NCBI GenBank assembly: GCA_963782255.1 | Contig: CAWAIS010000001.1 | Location: 1,736,001 to 1,800,000 of the forward strand | Source of the DNA: Roseiarcus sp963782255 | Lineage (GTDB): Bacteria; Pseudomonadota; Alphaproteobacteria; Rhizobiales; Beijerinckiaceae | DNA length: 64,000 bases | Reading direction: 5' to 3' | Shown here: positions 50,643 to 58,548 of the stretch, piece by piece | Layout: the number at the start of each line of letters is the position of its first letter | How positions within the stretch are numbered: position 1 is the first letter of the stretch | The notes under the pieces: model-generated | Databases searched by the model: none | Told to the model about the DNA's origin: nothing | The model's input: the letters and a program-made list of their open reading frames with translations, nothing else | Made by a program: the position numbers and the translations under genes

Positions 50643-51566
50643 TCAGGAGAGGTCGGCGTCGGTGACGGCGAGGGCGGTCGGCGACACGGTATAGGCGACC
50701 TCGCGCACGCCGAGCCATTTGCGCAGCTCCCCCGCCGGCACGACCTTCGGACCGGGCCCGGGCGCGGTTCCTGGCGCGGGCTGTGGGAATGCAGTCGAGC
50801 GGGCGGTGTGGAACGTGACGTTGCCCTCCACTTTCTGCATCAGCTGATGGATATGGCCGTTCAGCACCGTTACCGACCCAAAGCGCGCGAGATAGGCAAG
50901 CGCCTGCGCCGAATCCTCGGTGCCCCAGCCCCATTCGGGGGCGACCATCCACAGCGGAATATGGGCGAAGACGACGATCGGCGTGGAAGCCGCCTTGCCC
51001 TTGAGGTCGTCCTCGAGCCACTCGAGCTGCTCCGCCCCGAGCGAGCCGAGGCCGTTTTTCTTGAGGTCCACGACATTGTTGAGCGATACGAAATGGACGC
51101 CGCCGTGGTCGAACGAATACCAGCCGCCGCCCGCCCCTTTGCCGAAGCGGTCGAGATAGGCCGCGCGGGTCGCGGGGTCGAGAATGTCGTGCTCGCCCGG
51201 CGCGTAATGGACGTCGAGTTTCGCGCGCTTGATCATCTGCAAGGCGTCGTCGAATTCCTGCGGCTTGGCCGTATGGGTGACGTCGCCGGTATGGATCATA
51301 AACGCGGGATCGCCGGGCATCGCCAGGATCCTGTCGATCGCCGTGTCGAGGGTCGCGCGCGCGTCCGGATTGGCCGGCTTCGAAAAGCCGATGTGGCTAT
51401 CGGACATCTGGACGAAGGAAAAACTTCCCTCCGCCGCCTTCGCCGAGCCGATCAGGCGCGAGGCCGGCACGCCGCCCGCCACCGTCCAGACGACGCCGGT
51501 TCCGGCCCAGAGCATGCATTTCAGGGTTTGGCGGCGGTCCACGCGGCCTGAAATCTCGTCAGCCAT
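50643..51566 (-). CDS. Exported metallophosphoesterase (calcineurin-like), probable Tat substrate
   Basis: 307 residues. The N-terminus has a twin-arginine-type motif DRRQTLKCM before a hydrophobic stretch ending GSAKAAEG, suggesting Tat export of a folded metalloenzyme. Dinuclear metal-site motifs in order: QMSDSHIGF near 55, IHTGDVTH near 92, YAPGEHDI near 120 (GEHD replacing the common GNHD), VFAHIPLW near 198 and LNGHIHQ near 234. The substrate is unknown. It is the first gene of a four-gene operon and is followed by the cytochrome c gene after 9 bp. Confidence 0.92.
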   Translation of the reverse strand: MADEISGRVDRRQTLKCMLWAGTGVVWTVAGGVPASRLIGSAKAAEGSFSFVQMSDSHIGFSKPANPDARATLDTAIDRILAMPGDPAFMIHTGDVTHTAKPQEFDDALQMIKRAKLDVHYAPGEHDILDPATRAAYLDRFGKGAGGGWYSFDHGGVHFVSLNNVVDLKKNGLGSLGAEQLEWLEDDLKGKAASTPIVVFAHIPLWMVAPEWGWGTEDSAQALAYLARFGSVTVLNGHIHQLMQKVEGNVTFHTARSTAFPQPAPGTAPGPGPKVVPAGELRKWLGVREVAYTVSPTALAVTDADLS

Positions 51567-51607
51567 GGCTTTCTCCCTCGATCCGGCGGAAAGCGCCGTC
51601 GTGGGAG

Positions 51608-51635
51608 AGACTCGGGAAAAGCGCCGTTTATTCCC
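51608..51635 (-). promoter_or_regulatory. Putative ECF-type promoter
   Basis: On the minus strand GGGAATAAA (51635-51627) is followed after 15 bp by GTCT (51611-51608), about 42 bp before the ATG of the metallophosphoesterase at 51566. A -35-like GGAATAAA and a short GTCT -10 with this spacing are the form of many ECF-sigma promoters, and an ECF gene lies in the operon. Only one such site was found in the window, so this is a proposal. Confidence 0.45.
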
Positions 51636-51856
51636 CCAGCCGCGAAAAAATCACTTGATCTGGGTCGAGGAGGATCTGGGTGCCGGAAGCTCGACCTTTG
51701 CCGTCGCGGTCGCTGAGCGCGGAATCGACAAGCCGCGTTAAGCGCCTGCGATATCCGGCCAAGCCGAGGCCGGCAAAGCCTAACGCCATCATCGGCCATG
51801 TCGAGGGTTCCGGAATGGCGGGGATGCAACCCGATCCGCAGCCTAGACGGCGTCAT
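51628..51856 (-). pseudogene. PEP-CTERM sorting-signal tail without its protein
   Basis: In one minus-strand frame the sequence reads IPAIPEPSTWPMMALGFAG followed by LGLAGYRRR: the Pro-Glu-Pro motif, a hydrophobic helix and an Arg cluster, i.e. a complete PEP-CTERM exosortase signal. Upstream the frame is closed by a stop at about 51857, where sequence of a different gene begins, so the protein body is missing. Downstream the frame runs some 30 residues further than usual. Presumably the 3' scar of a deleted exported protein. Confidence 0.75.
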
Positions 51857-52352
51857 TTTGAATCAACCTCAGAAAGCACTTTCGCCTGCCCTTCTGCAAG
51901 CTGTTCGGTCTTGGTCCGCCAATCCCTCAGTTTCTCAAGGTCCCGCCGAAGTCCTCGCGTGTATGGTTCTATTACGTCTCCGCGAGTTTCTGATGAGACT
52001 GTACTTACCATGCGCAACTGCTGCGTAAATCCACCAAGAGAATTAAAAAAGTTATCAAAAACCGTACCCGGGACTGGCGGAGCCCCGCCAAAGATAGTCG
52101 CCTCAGCGAGAGCGGTAGCAATATCAGGATATTTATGATATGTCAGGCGTAACGAGTTCAAACTCTGCCTAATATTTGCTAGTGAGCGTGCTATTTCATC
52201 TAGCTTATTATTCTCCTGAGTCTGACCCGGATTTTGAGAGATTGCTGCGTCAATCGCGGCATCGCCATCTTTCAATGCATTTTCTAAATCATGCATTTGC
52301 CGCGCAATACTTCGCCAGACGCCAATTTTCGTGGCAATATCTTCTTTGCTTA
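51853..52352 (-). pseudogene. C-terminal half of a gene split by the IS5-family element
   Basis: About 165 residues beginning SKEDIATKIGVWRSIARQMH and ending EQLAEGQAKVLSEVDSK. Mostly alpha-helical and polar, clearly AT-richer than surrounding genes. Joined to 53291-53861 after removing the element and one TTA copy, it reads in frame (...GKGAPLSKEDIATKI...), restoring a 355-residue protein. A frame that extends this half upstream into the transposase region (to 52494) is an artefact of the insertion. Function unknown. Confidence 0.85.
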
Positions 52353-53290
52353 GAGTTTGTCCGGAAACATCATGTGGGATTGCATAGTTTTCGCAGCATG
52401 AGGCGGATGGAAGCGAGGCGGAGGAACGCGAGCGCCTTGCGGTTGAGGCATTCCCAGTCCTTGGCCAGCCGTCGGCAGCGGCCGAGCCAGGCAAAGGTGC
52501 GTTCGCCGATCCAGCGCTTGGGCAGGACGACGAAGGCCTTGGCCTGATCCGATCGCTTGACGATCTCGACCTTCACGCGCGCCAGAGTTCGTCCGATGGC
52601 GGTCTGAAATTGCGGCCCTCGATAGCCGCCGTCGGCAAAGAGCCTGGTCAGGAACGGAAAGGCGCCGAACAAGGTCGCCATCAGCGCGGCGCCGCCGTCG
52701 CGGTCCTGGATGTCGGCGGCGTGGACGATCGCATGCATCAACAGGCCCTGCGTATCGACGAGGATGTGGCGCTTTTTGCCCATGATTTTCTTGCCGGCGT
52801 CGTAACCCGCCGGATCGATGCAGGTCCCCCTTTTTCCGCGCTCTTGACGCTCTGGCTGTCGATGATCGCGGCGGTCGGGCTCGCCTCGCGAGCGGCCGCT
52901 TCGCGACACTTCACGTAGAGCGCGTCGTGGATGCGATCGAGCGTGCCGTCCCAACTCCAGCGATCGAAGTAATCGTAAAGCGTCGAACGCGGCGGCAGGT
53001 CCTTCGGCACGGCGCGCCATTGGCAGCCGGTGCTCAGGACATACATCAGGCCGTTGACGACCTCGCGCTCATCGACATGACGTCGGTTGCCGCCGCGCTT
53101 GGCCGGTGGAATGAACGGCTCGACATGCGCCCATTCCGCGTCGGTCAGATCGCTCGGATAGCGCAGCCGACTGCGGTCGTAGCGAGCGCGATTTTCGTTG
53201 GTCCACATCAGCGACCCCCCCAAGCGATTCGGGCCGCCTTCCTTAAATCATAAGCGATTCCAACAATTCGTTAAGTTCCCGGACGGGCTC
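52353..53290 (-). mobile_element. IS5-family (IS1031-like) insertion sequence
   Basis: 938 bp. Imperfect terminal inverted repeats GAGTTTGTCCGGAAACAT (left, 52353-52370) and GAGCCCGTCCGGGAACTT (right, read on the minus strand from 53290), 13 of 18 matching. Flanked by a 3 bp duplication TTA (52350-52352 and 53291-53293), as expected for TNA-targeting IS1031-type members. It holds a two-frame transposase and interrupts the gene whose halves lie on both sides. Confidence 0.9.
52370..53208 (-). CDS. IS5-family transposase, two frames joined by -1 slippage
   Basis: The first frame starts at 53208 (MWTNENRARYDRSRLRYPSD) and runs to 52738; the second runs to 52370. The first part has the IS5 N-terminal domain (LTDAEWAHVEPFIPP; GCQWRAVPKDLPPRSTLYDYF) and the first catalytic Asp in AIIDSQSVKSAEKGG. 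The second continues TCIDPAGYDAGKKIMGKKRH, FADGGYRG, and the Glu-bearing WIGERTFAWLGRCRRL. The switch lies at A5G5 (GAAAAAGGGGGACC, near 52826-52835), a plausible -1 slippage site as used by several IS5-group elements. Probably functional. Confidence 0.9.
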
Positions 53291-53861
53291 TTAGAGGAGC
53301 GCCTTTCCCTGGTGAATTTGTAGGAAGAGCTTCGCGCGTGGCCAATGCTTGCTGAGCAACGTCCCGGTCTTTGAGGGCCTGAGCTAGTTGCGACTGAAGC
53401 GTCCCAATTTCTTGATGTGCCATGTTTAAGTTGTGCTCGGCTATCTCTTTAGCAGTTACCGCCTTGCGCGCAGTGTCTTGAGCCTCGGATATTTGCTTTT
53501 GATCTTCGACTAACTGTTGTTTTCTGACACTGGCGATATCGACATCAGAAACTCGCGCAGGAGCAAACCAAGCCGAAATGGGCCAGCGCTTCTCTTCGAT
53601 ATTGGGCAACAGAAGAATCGACAGCACGGCCGCGAGACATGCGGCATAAATCCAATTTGGGTTCGTTCGTTCAAGCCATGTTTTCGAGTGGAGAGCCACG
53701 GCCCCTATCCCCAGACCGAGAATGAGGGCGAAAAGGGCTTGTCCGTAATTTTGTTCGACAAGCCTTTCAATAAAGACGACAGCGCACGTGGAAACCAGAC
53801 CGCCCCACGTCCAATTCGAGGCAAACTCCCACCAATTTTTTGGGGGTTTTTCGTCGGACAT
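53291..53861 (-). pseudogene. N-terminal half of the gene split by the IS5-family element
   Basis: Starts MSDEKPPKNWWEFASNWTWG. Two to three membrane helices (LVSTCAVVFIERLV, ALFALILGLGIGAVAL, WIYAACLAAVLSILLLP) are followed by a coiled coil (RKQQLVEDQKQISEAQDTAR ... LQSQLAQALKDRDVAQQAL). In the current sequence the frame runs a few residues into the element and stops. The restored 355-residue product would be a small-membrane-domain, coiled-coil, helical-domain protein; I recognise this architecture from unnamed proteins in alphaproteobacteria but no function is known. Its base composition is AT-rich relative to the flanks. Confidence 0.85.
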
Positions 53862-54181
53862 CTAGGCTCTCTCCAACGAGGCGATCCTAAATGATAGTGG
53901 CATGACTGCGCGAATCCGAAAGGTTCGGGGAGCGTCGCTAGGGGAGTCAGGTATATGTAATCCTGTATTCGTTGCACGATTGGACAGCGATAGGGAAAGC
54001 CACGTTTTTACGGCTTGAACGTGGCGATAGCGCCGACGGCTTGCGTCGCGGCGTCGTCCATGCCGACGCGCCAGCGTCCCCGGTGAGCAAATCTTCAACA
54101 TTGTATTTCTGATTTGCAAAATATATGCTACGCTCATAATTCTGATAATCCGGCATTCGGCGGGTCAAAAGCGAGGATGGC
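53862..54181. other. Intergenic stretch with a hairpin and AT-rich promoter-like region
   Basis: Divergent region between the interrupted gene and the HTH gene. A hairpin GCCACGTT ... AACGTGGC (53999-54006 and 54018-54025, 11-base loop) could be an operator or terminator. AT-rich sequence at 54100-54150 (TTTGCAAAATATATGC, CATAATTCTGATAAT) probably holds the promoter of the 54182 gene, though no exact consensus spacing is seen. Confidence 0.4.
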
Positions 54182-54772
54182 ATGGACGAGGCGGCGGCCG
54201 AGGCTCCGCGCAAGCGGCGGCTCAATACGTTCGGCAGGGCGATGCGGCGGGCGCGGATTCTCGCCCGGATCCGCGAGGGCTGGGCTTACGATGAGGTCGC
54301 GCGCGAGGAAGGGGTCTCGCGGGAGCGCATCCGGCAGATCGTGTCGGAAGTCCTGCAGAAGCGGAAGGTCGACAGCGGCGCGGATCATGCGCGCCTCCAG
54401 CTCATGCGGCTCGAGCGGATGATGCACTTCACCGGGGAAGCGCTCATGGGGGGCGACCTCAAAGTCGGCTGGCTCTACCTGCAGACGCTCGACCGGCTCG
54501 ACCGCTACCAGAAGGTCGCCTGCGCCTCCGAGGAATATGACGACGGGGCGCGCGAGAGGCTGCTCAACAAGATCAACAGCATCGCCGAACGATTGGGTTA
54601 CGACAAGATCCTGGCCGAGAACCACAAGGCCATCGCCGCCCACGAGGCCAAGGTGCGGGAAGCGATCGCCCGAGGCGAAATCCCAGACGTGCCCCTGACG
54701 GAGGACGGGGAGAGCGCCGAGGAGCCGGAGGTCGACGCCTCGGAAGACCAGGCCTCGGCCTGGATGCGGTGA
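54182..54772 (+). CDS. Sigma-region-4-like helix-turn-helix protein
   Basis: 196 residues. The N-terminal RILARIREGWAYDEVAREEGVSRERIRQIVSEVLQKR is a good helix-turn-helix of the sigma-70 region 4 type (...VSRERIRQI...). The middle is helical (RLERMMHFTGEALMGGDLKVGWLYLQTLDRLDRYQ), and the C-terminal 40 residues are acidic and low in complexity. No region 2, so not a sigma factor. It may be a transcription regulator, or a small-terminase-like DNA-binding protein of mobile origin. Not in an operon: 362 bp separate it from glyA. Confidence 0.7.
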   Translation: MDEAAAEAPRKRRLNTFGRAMRRARILARIREGWAYDEVAREEGVSRERIRQIVSEVLQKRKVDSGADHARLQLMRLERMMHFTGEALMGGDLKVGWLYLQTLDRLDRYQKVACASEEYDDGARERLLNKINSIAERLGYDKILAENHKAIAAHEAKVREAIARGEIPDVPLTEDGESAEEPEVDASEDQASAWMR

Positions 54773-54861
54773 TTCTTGCGTTGTCGAGCAGCTCTCAAGC
54801 CCGGTCGTGGGTCGGTGAACCTGCCGGCGACGGCGTTGCCGCCGCTATCCCTGGCCTGAGT

Positions 54862-55000
54862 CGCTCGTAACCCATTGAAAAGTCCCAATTCGCCAAAGGA
54901 AATGCAAGGAAATACAAGGTTAATTCCTTGCATTTCCCTTGCATCTGGTTTGGTCTGGCTTGGATTCAGCTTGGTTTGGCTTGGTTTGGCTTGGCTCGTC
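54862..55000 (+). repeat. TAACCCATT dispersed repeat, copy 2, with perfect hairpin
   Basis: Begins CGCTCGTAACCCATTGAAAA (TAACCC 54868-54873), followed by GCCAAAGGAAATGCAAGGAA. A perfect 14 bp stem GGAAATGCAAGGAA (54898-54911) / TTCCTTGCATTTCC (54924-54937) closes a 12-base loop. The repeat ends in tandem CTTGGTTTGG units. It lies 267 bp before the glyA start and points toward it. The remaining bases to 55134 form the glyA leader; no riboswitch is recognised. Confidence 0.78.
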
Positions 55001-55134
55001 GCCCCCCGGCGGCGCCCATGCCGTCGGCAAATGCGGCCAACTCCGCATGGGGACGCTTTTGCTCGCGCGTCTCCCATGCTAAGGCCGGGCTTCCCATTGC
55101 GAAGGCAAGCTTGCTGCTCGGAGGGCCAGCCCCC

Positions 55135-56433
55135 ATGAACGTCACCGCCCAAGCGCCGGCGCGCTCGAATTCGTTCTTTTCCGCGCCTCTCGCCGCGGTC
55201 GATCCGGAAATCGCGCGCGCGATCGAGCTCGAGACCGGCCGTCAGCGCGACGAGATCGAGCTCATCGCCTCGGAAAACATCGTCTCGCGCGCCGTGCTCG
55301 AGGCGCAAGGCTCGGTGATGACCAACAAATACGCCGAAGGCTACCCGGGACGGCGCTATTACGGCGGCTGCCAGTTCGTGGACATCGCCGAAAAGCTTGC
55401 GATCGAGCGGGCCTGCAAACTTTTCGATTGCAAATACGCCAATGTACAGCCCAATTCCGGCAGCCAGGCCAACCAGGGCGTGTTCTTGGCGCTCATGCAG
55501 CCCGGGGACACGTTCATGGGGCTCGACCTCGCGGCGGGCGGCCATCTGACCCACGGCTCGCCGGTCAACCTGTCTGGCCGATGGTTTCATCCCGTGGCTT
55601 ACGGGGTCGACAAGGCGACGCAGCGGGTCGACATGGATCAGCTCGAGGCGCTCGCCAGGCAGCACAAGCCCAAGCTCATCATCGCCGGCGGCTCGGCCTA
55701 TGCGCGGCATTGGGATTTCGAGCGCTTCCGGGAGATCTCCGACGCGGTCGGCGCCTATTTCGTCGTCGACATCGCCCATTTCGCCGGATTGGTCGCCGGC
55801 GGCGCGCATCCCTCGCCGTTCCCGCACGCCCATGTCGTCACGACGACGACCCACAAGACGCTGCGGGGCCCCCGCGGCGGCATGATCCTCACGAACGACG
55901 AGGAGCTTGCGAAGAAGATCAATTCCGCAATCTTCCCAGGGCTTCAGGGCGGCCCGCTCATGCATGTGATCGCGGCGAAGGCGGTCGCCTTCCAGGAGGC
56001 GCTGCGGCCCGAATTCAGGGCGTACGCCGAGGCCGTCGTCGCCAACGCCAAGGCGATGGCCGAGCTGATCATCGCCGGCGGATATAAGCTTGTGACAGGC
56101 GGCACGGACAACCACCTAATGCTCGTCGACCTGACGCCGAAGGGCCTGACCGGCAAGGCCGCCGAGGCTGCGCTCGGCCGCGCCCACATCACCTGCAACA
56201 AGAACGGCATCCCGTTCGATCCGCAAAAGCCCATGGTGACCTCGGGGATCAGGCTCGGATCTCCGGCCTGCACGTCGCGCGGCTTTGGGACGGCCGAATT
56301 CACGATGGTCGGAAAGTGGATCGTGGAGGCCCTGGACGGCTTGGCGGCGGACGGCGAATTGGGGAATGTGGCGGTCGAGGCGAAAGTGCGCGCGGACGTC
56401 GCCGAGCTTACCCGCCGCTTCCCGGTTTATTAG
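55135..56433 (+). CDS. glyA: Serine hydroxymethyltransferase
   Basis: 432 residues from ATG 55135, with GGAGGG about ten bases upstream; longer in-frame starts fall in the repeat. PLP enzyme interconverting serine and glycine with tetrahydrofolate, supplying one-carbon units. Seen: RQRDEIELIASENIVSRAVLEAQGS, NKYAEGYPGRRYYGGC, QPNSGSQANQGVF, and the PLP-lysine in TTTHKTLRGPRGG near residue 240; GGTDNHLMLVDL near 320. Full length. First gene of the conserved glyA-nrdR-ribD group. Confidence 0.97.
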   Translation: MNVTAQAPARSNSFFSAPLAAVDPEIARAIELETGRQRDEIELIASENIVSRAVLEAQGSVMTNKYAEGYPGRRYYGGCQFVDIAEKLAIERACKLFDCKYANVQPNSGSQANQGVFLALMQPGDTFMGLDLAAGGHLTHGSPVNLSGRWFHPVAYGVDKATQRVDMDQLEALARQHKPKLIIAGGSAYARHWDFERFREISDAVGAYFVVDIAHFAGLVAGGAHPSPFPHAHVVTTTTHKTLRGPRGGMILTNDEELAKKINSAIFPGLQGGPLMHVIAAKAVAFQEALRPEFRAYAEAVVANAKAMAELIIAGGYKLVTGGTDNHLMLVDLTPKGLTGKAAEAALGRAHITCNKNGIPFDPQKPMVTSGIRLGSPACTSRGFGTAEFTMVGKWIVEALDGLAADGELGNVAVEAKVRADVAELTRRFPVY

Positions 56434-56464
56434 GATCGGGAGATCCTTAAAGAGGTAGCTTGCG

Positions 56465-56965
56465 ATGCGATGCCCTTATTGCGGCAGCCTCGACACGCAA
56501 GTGAAGGATTCGCGGCCCACGGACGATGCGTCCTCGATACGGAGGCGGCGCGTCTGCTCCGATTGCGGCGGCCAATTCACGACCTTCGAGCGCGTGCAGT
56601 TACGCGAACTGCAGGTCGTGAAGAAGAACGGCCGCCGGGTTCCGTTCGATCGCGACAAGCTCGTCCGCTCCGTCCAGGTCGCGCTCAGAAAGCGCTCCGC
56701 GCCGCCGGAGCGGGTGGAGCGCATGATCAACGGCATCGTGCGCCAGCTCGAGAGCCAGACGGACGGAGACATCCCGACCGAGCGCATCGGCGAACTTGTG
56801 ATGGAAGGGCTGAAAGGTCTCGACGACGTCGCCTACGTCCGTTTCGCTTCCGTCTACCGCAATTTTCGGGAAGCGCGCGATTTCAATACGATCGTTGGCG
56901 AACTTGAGGGCGAGCCCGAAGAAAGGCCCGCGGTCCGCCAGCGCAAGGAGACCTCCGCGCCATGA
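56465..56965 (+). CDS. nrdR: Transcriptional repressor NrdR
   Basis: 166 residues. Represses ribonucleotide reductase genes at NrdR boxes in response to ATP/dATP. N-terminal zinc ribbon: CPYCGS at 3-8 and CSDCGG at 31-36; then the ATP-cone domain, VKKNGRRVPFDRDKLVRSVQVALRKR and VERMINGIVRQLE (here quoted in parts), ending VAYVRFASVYRNF. It lies 31 bp after glyA and overlaps ribD by 4 bp, the common alphaproteobacterial order. Confidence 0.97.
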   Translation: MRCPYCGSLDTQVKDSRPTDDASSIRRRRVCSDCGGQFTTFERVQLRELQVVKKNGRRVPFDRDKLVRSVQVALRKRSAPPERVERMINGIVRQLESQTDGDIPTERIGELVMEGLKGLDDVAYVRFASVYRNFREARDFNTIVGELEGEPEERPAVRQRKETSAP

Positions 56966-58101
56966 ACGCGCGCGAGGGCGCGGAGGACGATCGGCGGTGG
57001 ATGCAGGCGGCGCTCAATCTCGGCGAGCGGTCGCTCGGGCTCACAGCGCCCAACCCCTCGGTCGGCGCGATTCTGATCAAGGACGGCACAGTCGTCGGGC
57101 GCGGGGCGACAGCGCCGGGCGGGCGTCCGCACGCCGAGCAAATCGCGATCGAGGCCGCCGGCGAGGCCGCGCGCGGCGCGACCTTGTACGTAACGCTCGA
57201 GCCCTGCTCGCATTTCGGCAAGTCGCCCCCTTGCGCGGACGCGGTCGTCGCGGCGGGGATCGCCCGCGTCGTCTCAGCGATGGAGGACCCGAATCCGCGC
57301 GTGGGGGGCCAAGGCCACGCCCGGCTGCGAGAGGCTGGGATCACGGTCACGGTCGGCCCTTGCGCGGATGAGGCGCGGCGCGACCATTTGGGCCATATCC
57401 TGACGGTCACGCAGGGGCGGCCATGCGTCACGCTGAAGCTCGCGGAGACCGCGGACGGCTTCGCCGCCGGCGGCCCGAACGATCTGCGCCTGCGCATCAC
57501 CGGACAGATCGCCAATCTTCGCGTGCAGATCCTGCGCGCGACCCATGAGGCGATCATGATCGGGGTCGAGACGGCGCTGGCGGACGACCCCGCGCTGACG
57601 GTTCGCCTGCCCGGCCTCGACCGAAAGCCATTGCGCGTCGTGCTCGACACGCGCCTGCGTCTGCCGGCGCGCTCGCGCCTCGCGGCGACCGCCCGCGAGC
57701 TGCCGACGCTCGCGATCGCGGGGCCTGAGGCGCCCGACGACGCGGCGCGCCGGCTTGCGGATCTTGGCGTCTCGGTCGAGAGGGTGGCGCTCGACGCCGT
57801 GGGACGCGTCGATCTCAGCCGCGCTTTACGCGCGCTTTCCGCGCGCGGCGTGACAAGGGCGTTCAGCGAAGGGGGCCCGCGGGTTGCGACCCGGCTCATC
57901 GACTCGGGGCTTGCCGACGAGGTCGTCCTTGTCACGGCCGAAAAGCCGCTCGGCCTTGCCGGTCTGCCCGCCCTGAGCGAGGGCGCGCGTGTGGCGCTCA
58001 TGGACCCTGAACGCTACCGGTTGTTCGAAAGCGCCGCCTATGGCGCCGATGCGATGCGGGTGTGGGAGCGGCGGGAATCCTCCGAGGCGGCGTGGTTATA
58101 A
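56962..58101 (+). CDS. ribD: Bifunctional riboflavin deaminase/reductase RibD
   Basis: 379 residues. Second and third steps of riboflavin synthesis: deamination, then NADPH reduction of the pyrimidine intermediate. Deaminase domain: zinc ligands in PHAEQIAIEAAGE near residue 56 and TLEPCSHFGKSPPCADA near 80-95. Reductase domain from about 150: CVTLKLAETADGFAAGG and ITGQIANLRVQILRATHEAIMIG. The C-terminus carries AFSEGGPRVATRLIDSGLADEV. Overlaps nrdR by 4 bp (ATGA). RibE follows after 447 bp containing a repeat. Confidence 0.96.
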   Translation: MNAREGAEDDRRWMQAALNLGERSLGLTAPNPSVGAILIKDGTVVGRGATAPGGRPHAEQIAIEAAGEAARGATLYVTLEPCSHFGKSPPCADAVVAAGIARVVSAMEDPNPRVGGQGHARLREAGITVTVGPCADEARRDHLGHILTVTQGRPCVTLKLAETADGFAAGGPNDLRLRITGQIANLRVQILRATHEAIMIGVETALADDPALTVRLPGLDRKPLRVVLDTRLRLPARSRLAATARELPTLAIAGPEAPDDAARRLADLGVSVERVALDAVGRVDLSRALRALSARGVTRAFSEGGPRVATRLIDSGLADEVVLVTAEKPLGLAGLPALSEGARVALMDPERYRLFESAAYGADAMRVWERRESSEAAWL

Positions 58102-58312
58102 GCCGCCCGACGCATCCGTCGGTCCAGCTGGTTCTCAAGATGGCGACATTTCCTTCCGAAAAGTAGAAGGGCGTGCTAAGGTTTCTGAATGATCCACGAA
58201 ACGTCTTCTCAGGGACCCAAACAGCTCCGGACCAAGCTCGTCCCGGGGCGAGGCGGCCTGCGCCTCGAGGACTCGAGGACGAGGAGGGGCAGAGAAAAAA
58301 TTTTTCGCGAAA

Positions 58313-58380
58313 ATCCCCTGTAACCCATTGAAAAGGCCCGATTCAGATGAGAGAATCCAAGGAAATCCAAACTTTTCCAA
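58313..58380 (+). repeat. TAACCCATT dispersed repeat, copy 3 (partial)
   Basis: Starts CCTGTAACCCATTGAAAAGG (TAACCC 58321-58326) and continues CCGATTC, then ATCCAAGGAAATCCAAAC, which resembles the GCAAGG motif units of copies 1 and 2 but lacks the perfect hairpin and the TTTGG block. Points toward ribE, 228 bp before its start. The rest of the 447 bp ribD-ribE gap (58102-58548) shows no gene, and no FMN riboswitch consensus was found. Confidence 0.6.
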
Positions 58381-58548
58381 CCCCTCTTTGGCGCCATTTT
58401 CGCGGGTCAAAAGGGGATCATCCAAGGAAAACCAAATCCGGCGTACGGCCGACCAACGGCCCTGCGTCGACAACAGCCGTTGCTTTGCTTAAGCGTTGGC
58501 GGAACTAGCGCGCGGCCCGCGCCCGCATCAAATAAGGCCGAAGGAAGC

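Noticed and set aside
51521..51856. 111-codon minus-strand frame over the PEP-CTERM remnant
   Set aside because: A different frame gives the PEP motif and hydrophobic helix; this one is arginine-rich without motifs.
51853..52494. Intact 213-residue gene downstream of the IS5 transposase
   Set aside because: Its first 48 codons are antisense-free reading of IS DNA; the real gene is the fragment restored by excising the element.
54773..55134. Glycine riboswitch or other metabolite aptamer upstream of glyA
   Set aside because: No tandem aptamer pattern; the only strong structure is the 14 bp hairpin of the dispersed repeat.
58102..58548. FMN riboswitch before ribE
   Set aside because: The conserved AGGGCxGGGTGAAATTCCC-type core is absent; the gap instead holds a copy of the TAACCCATT repeat.
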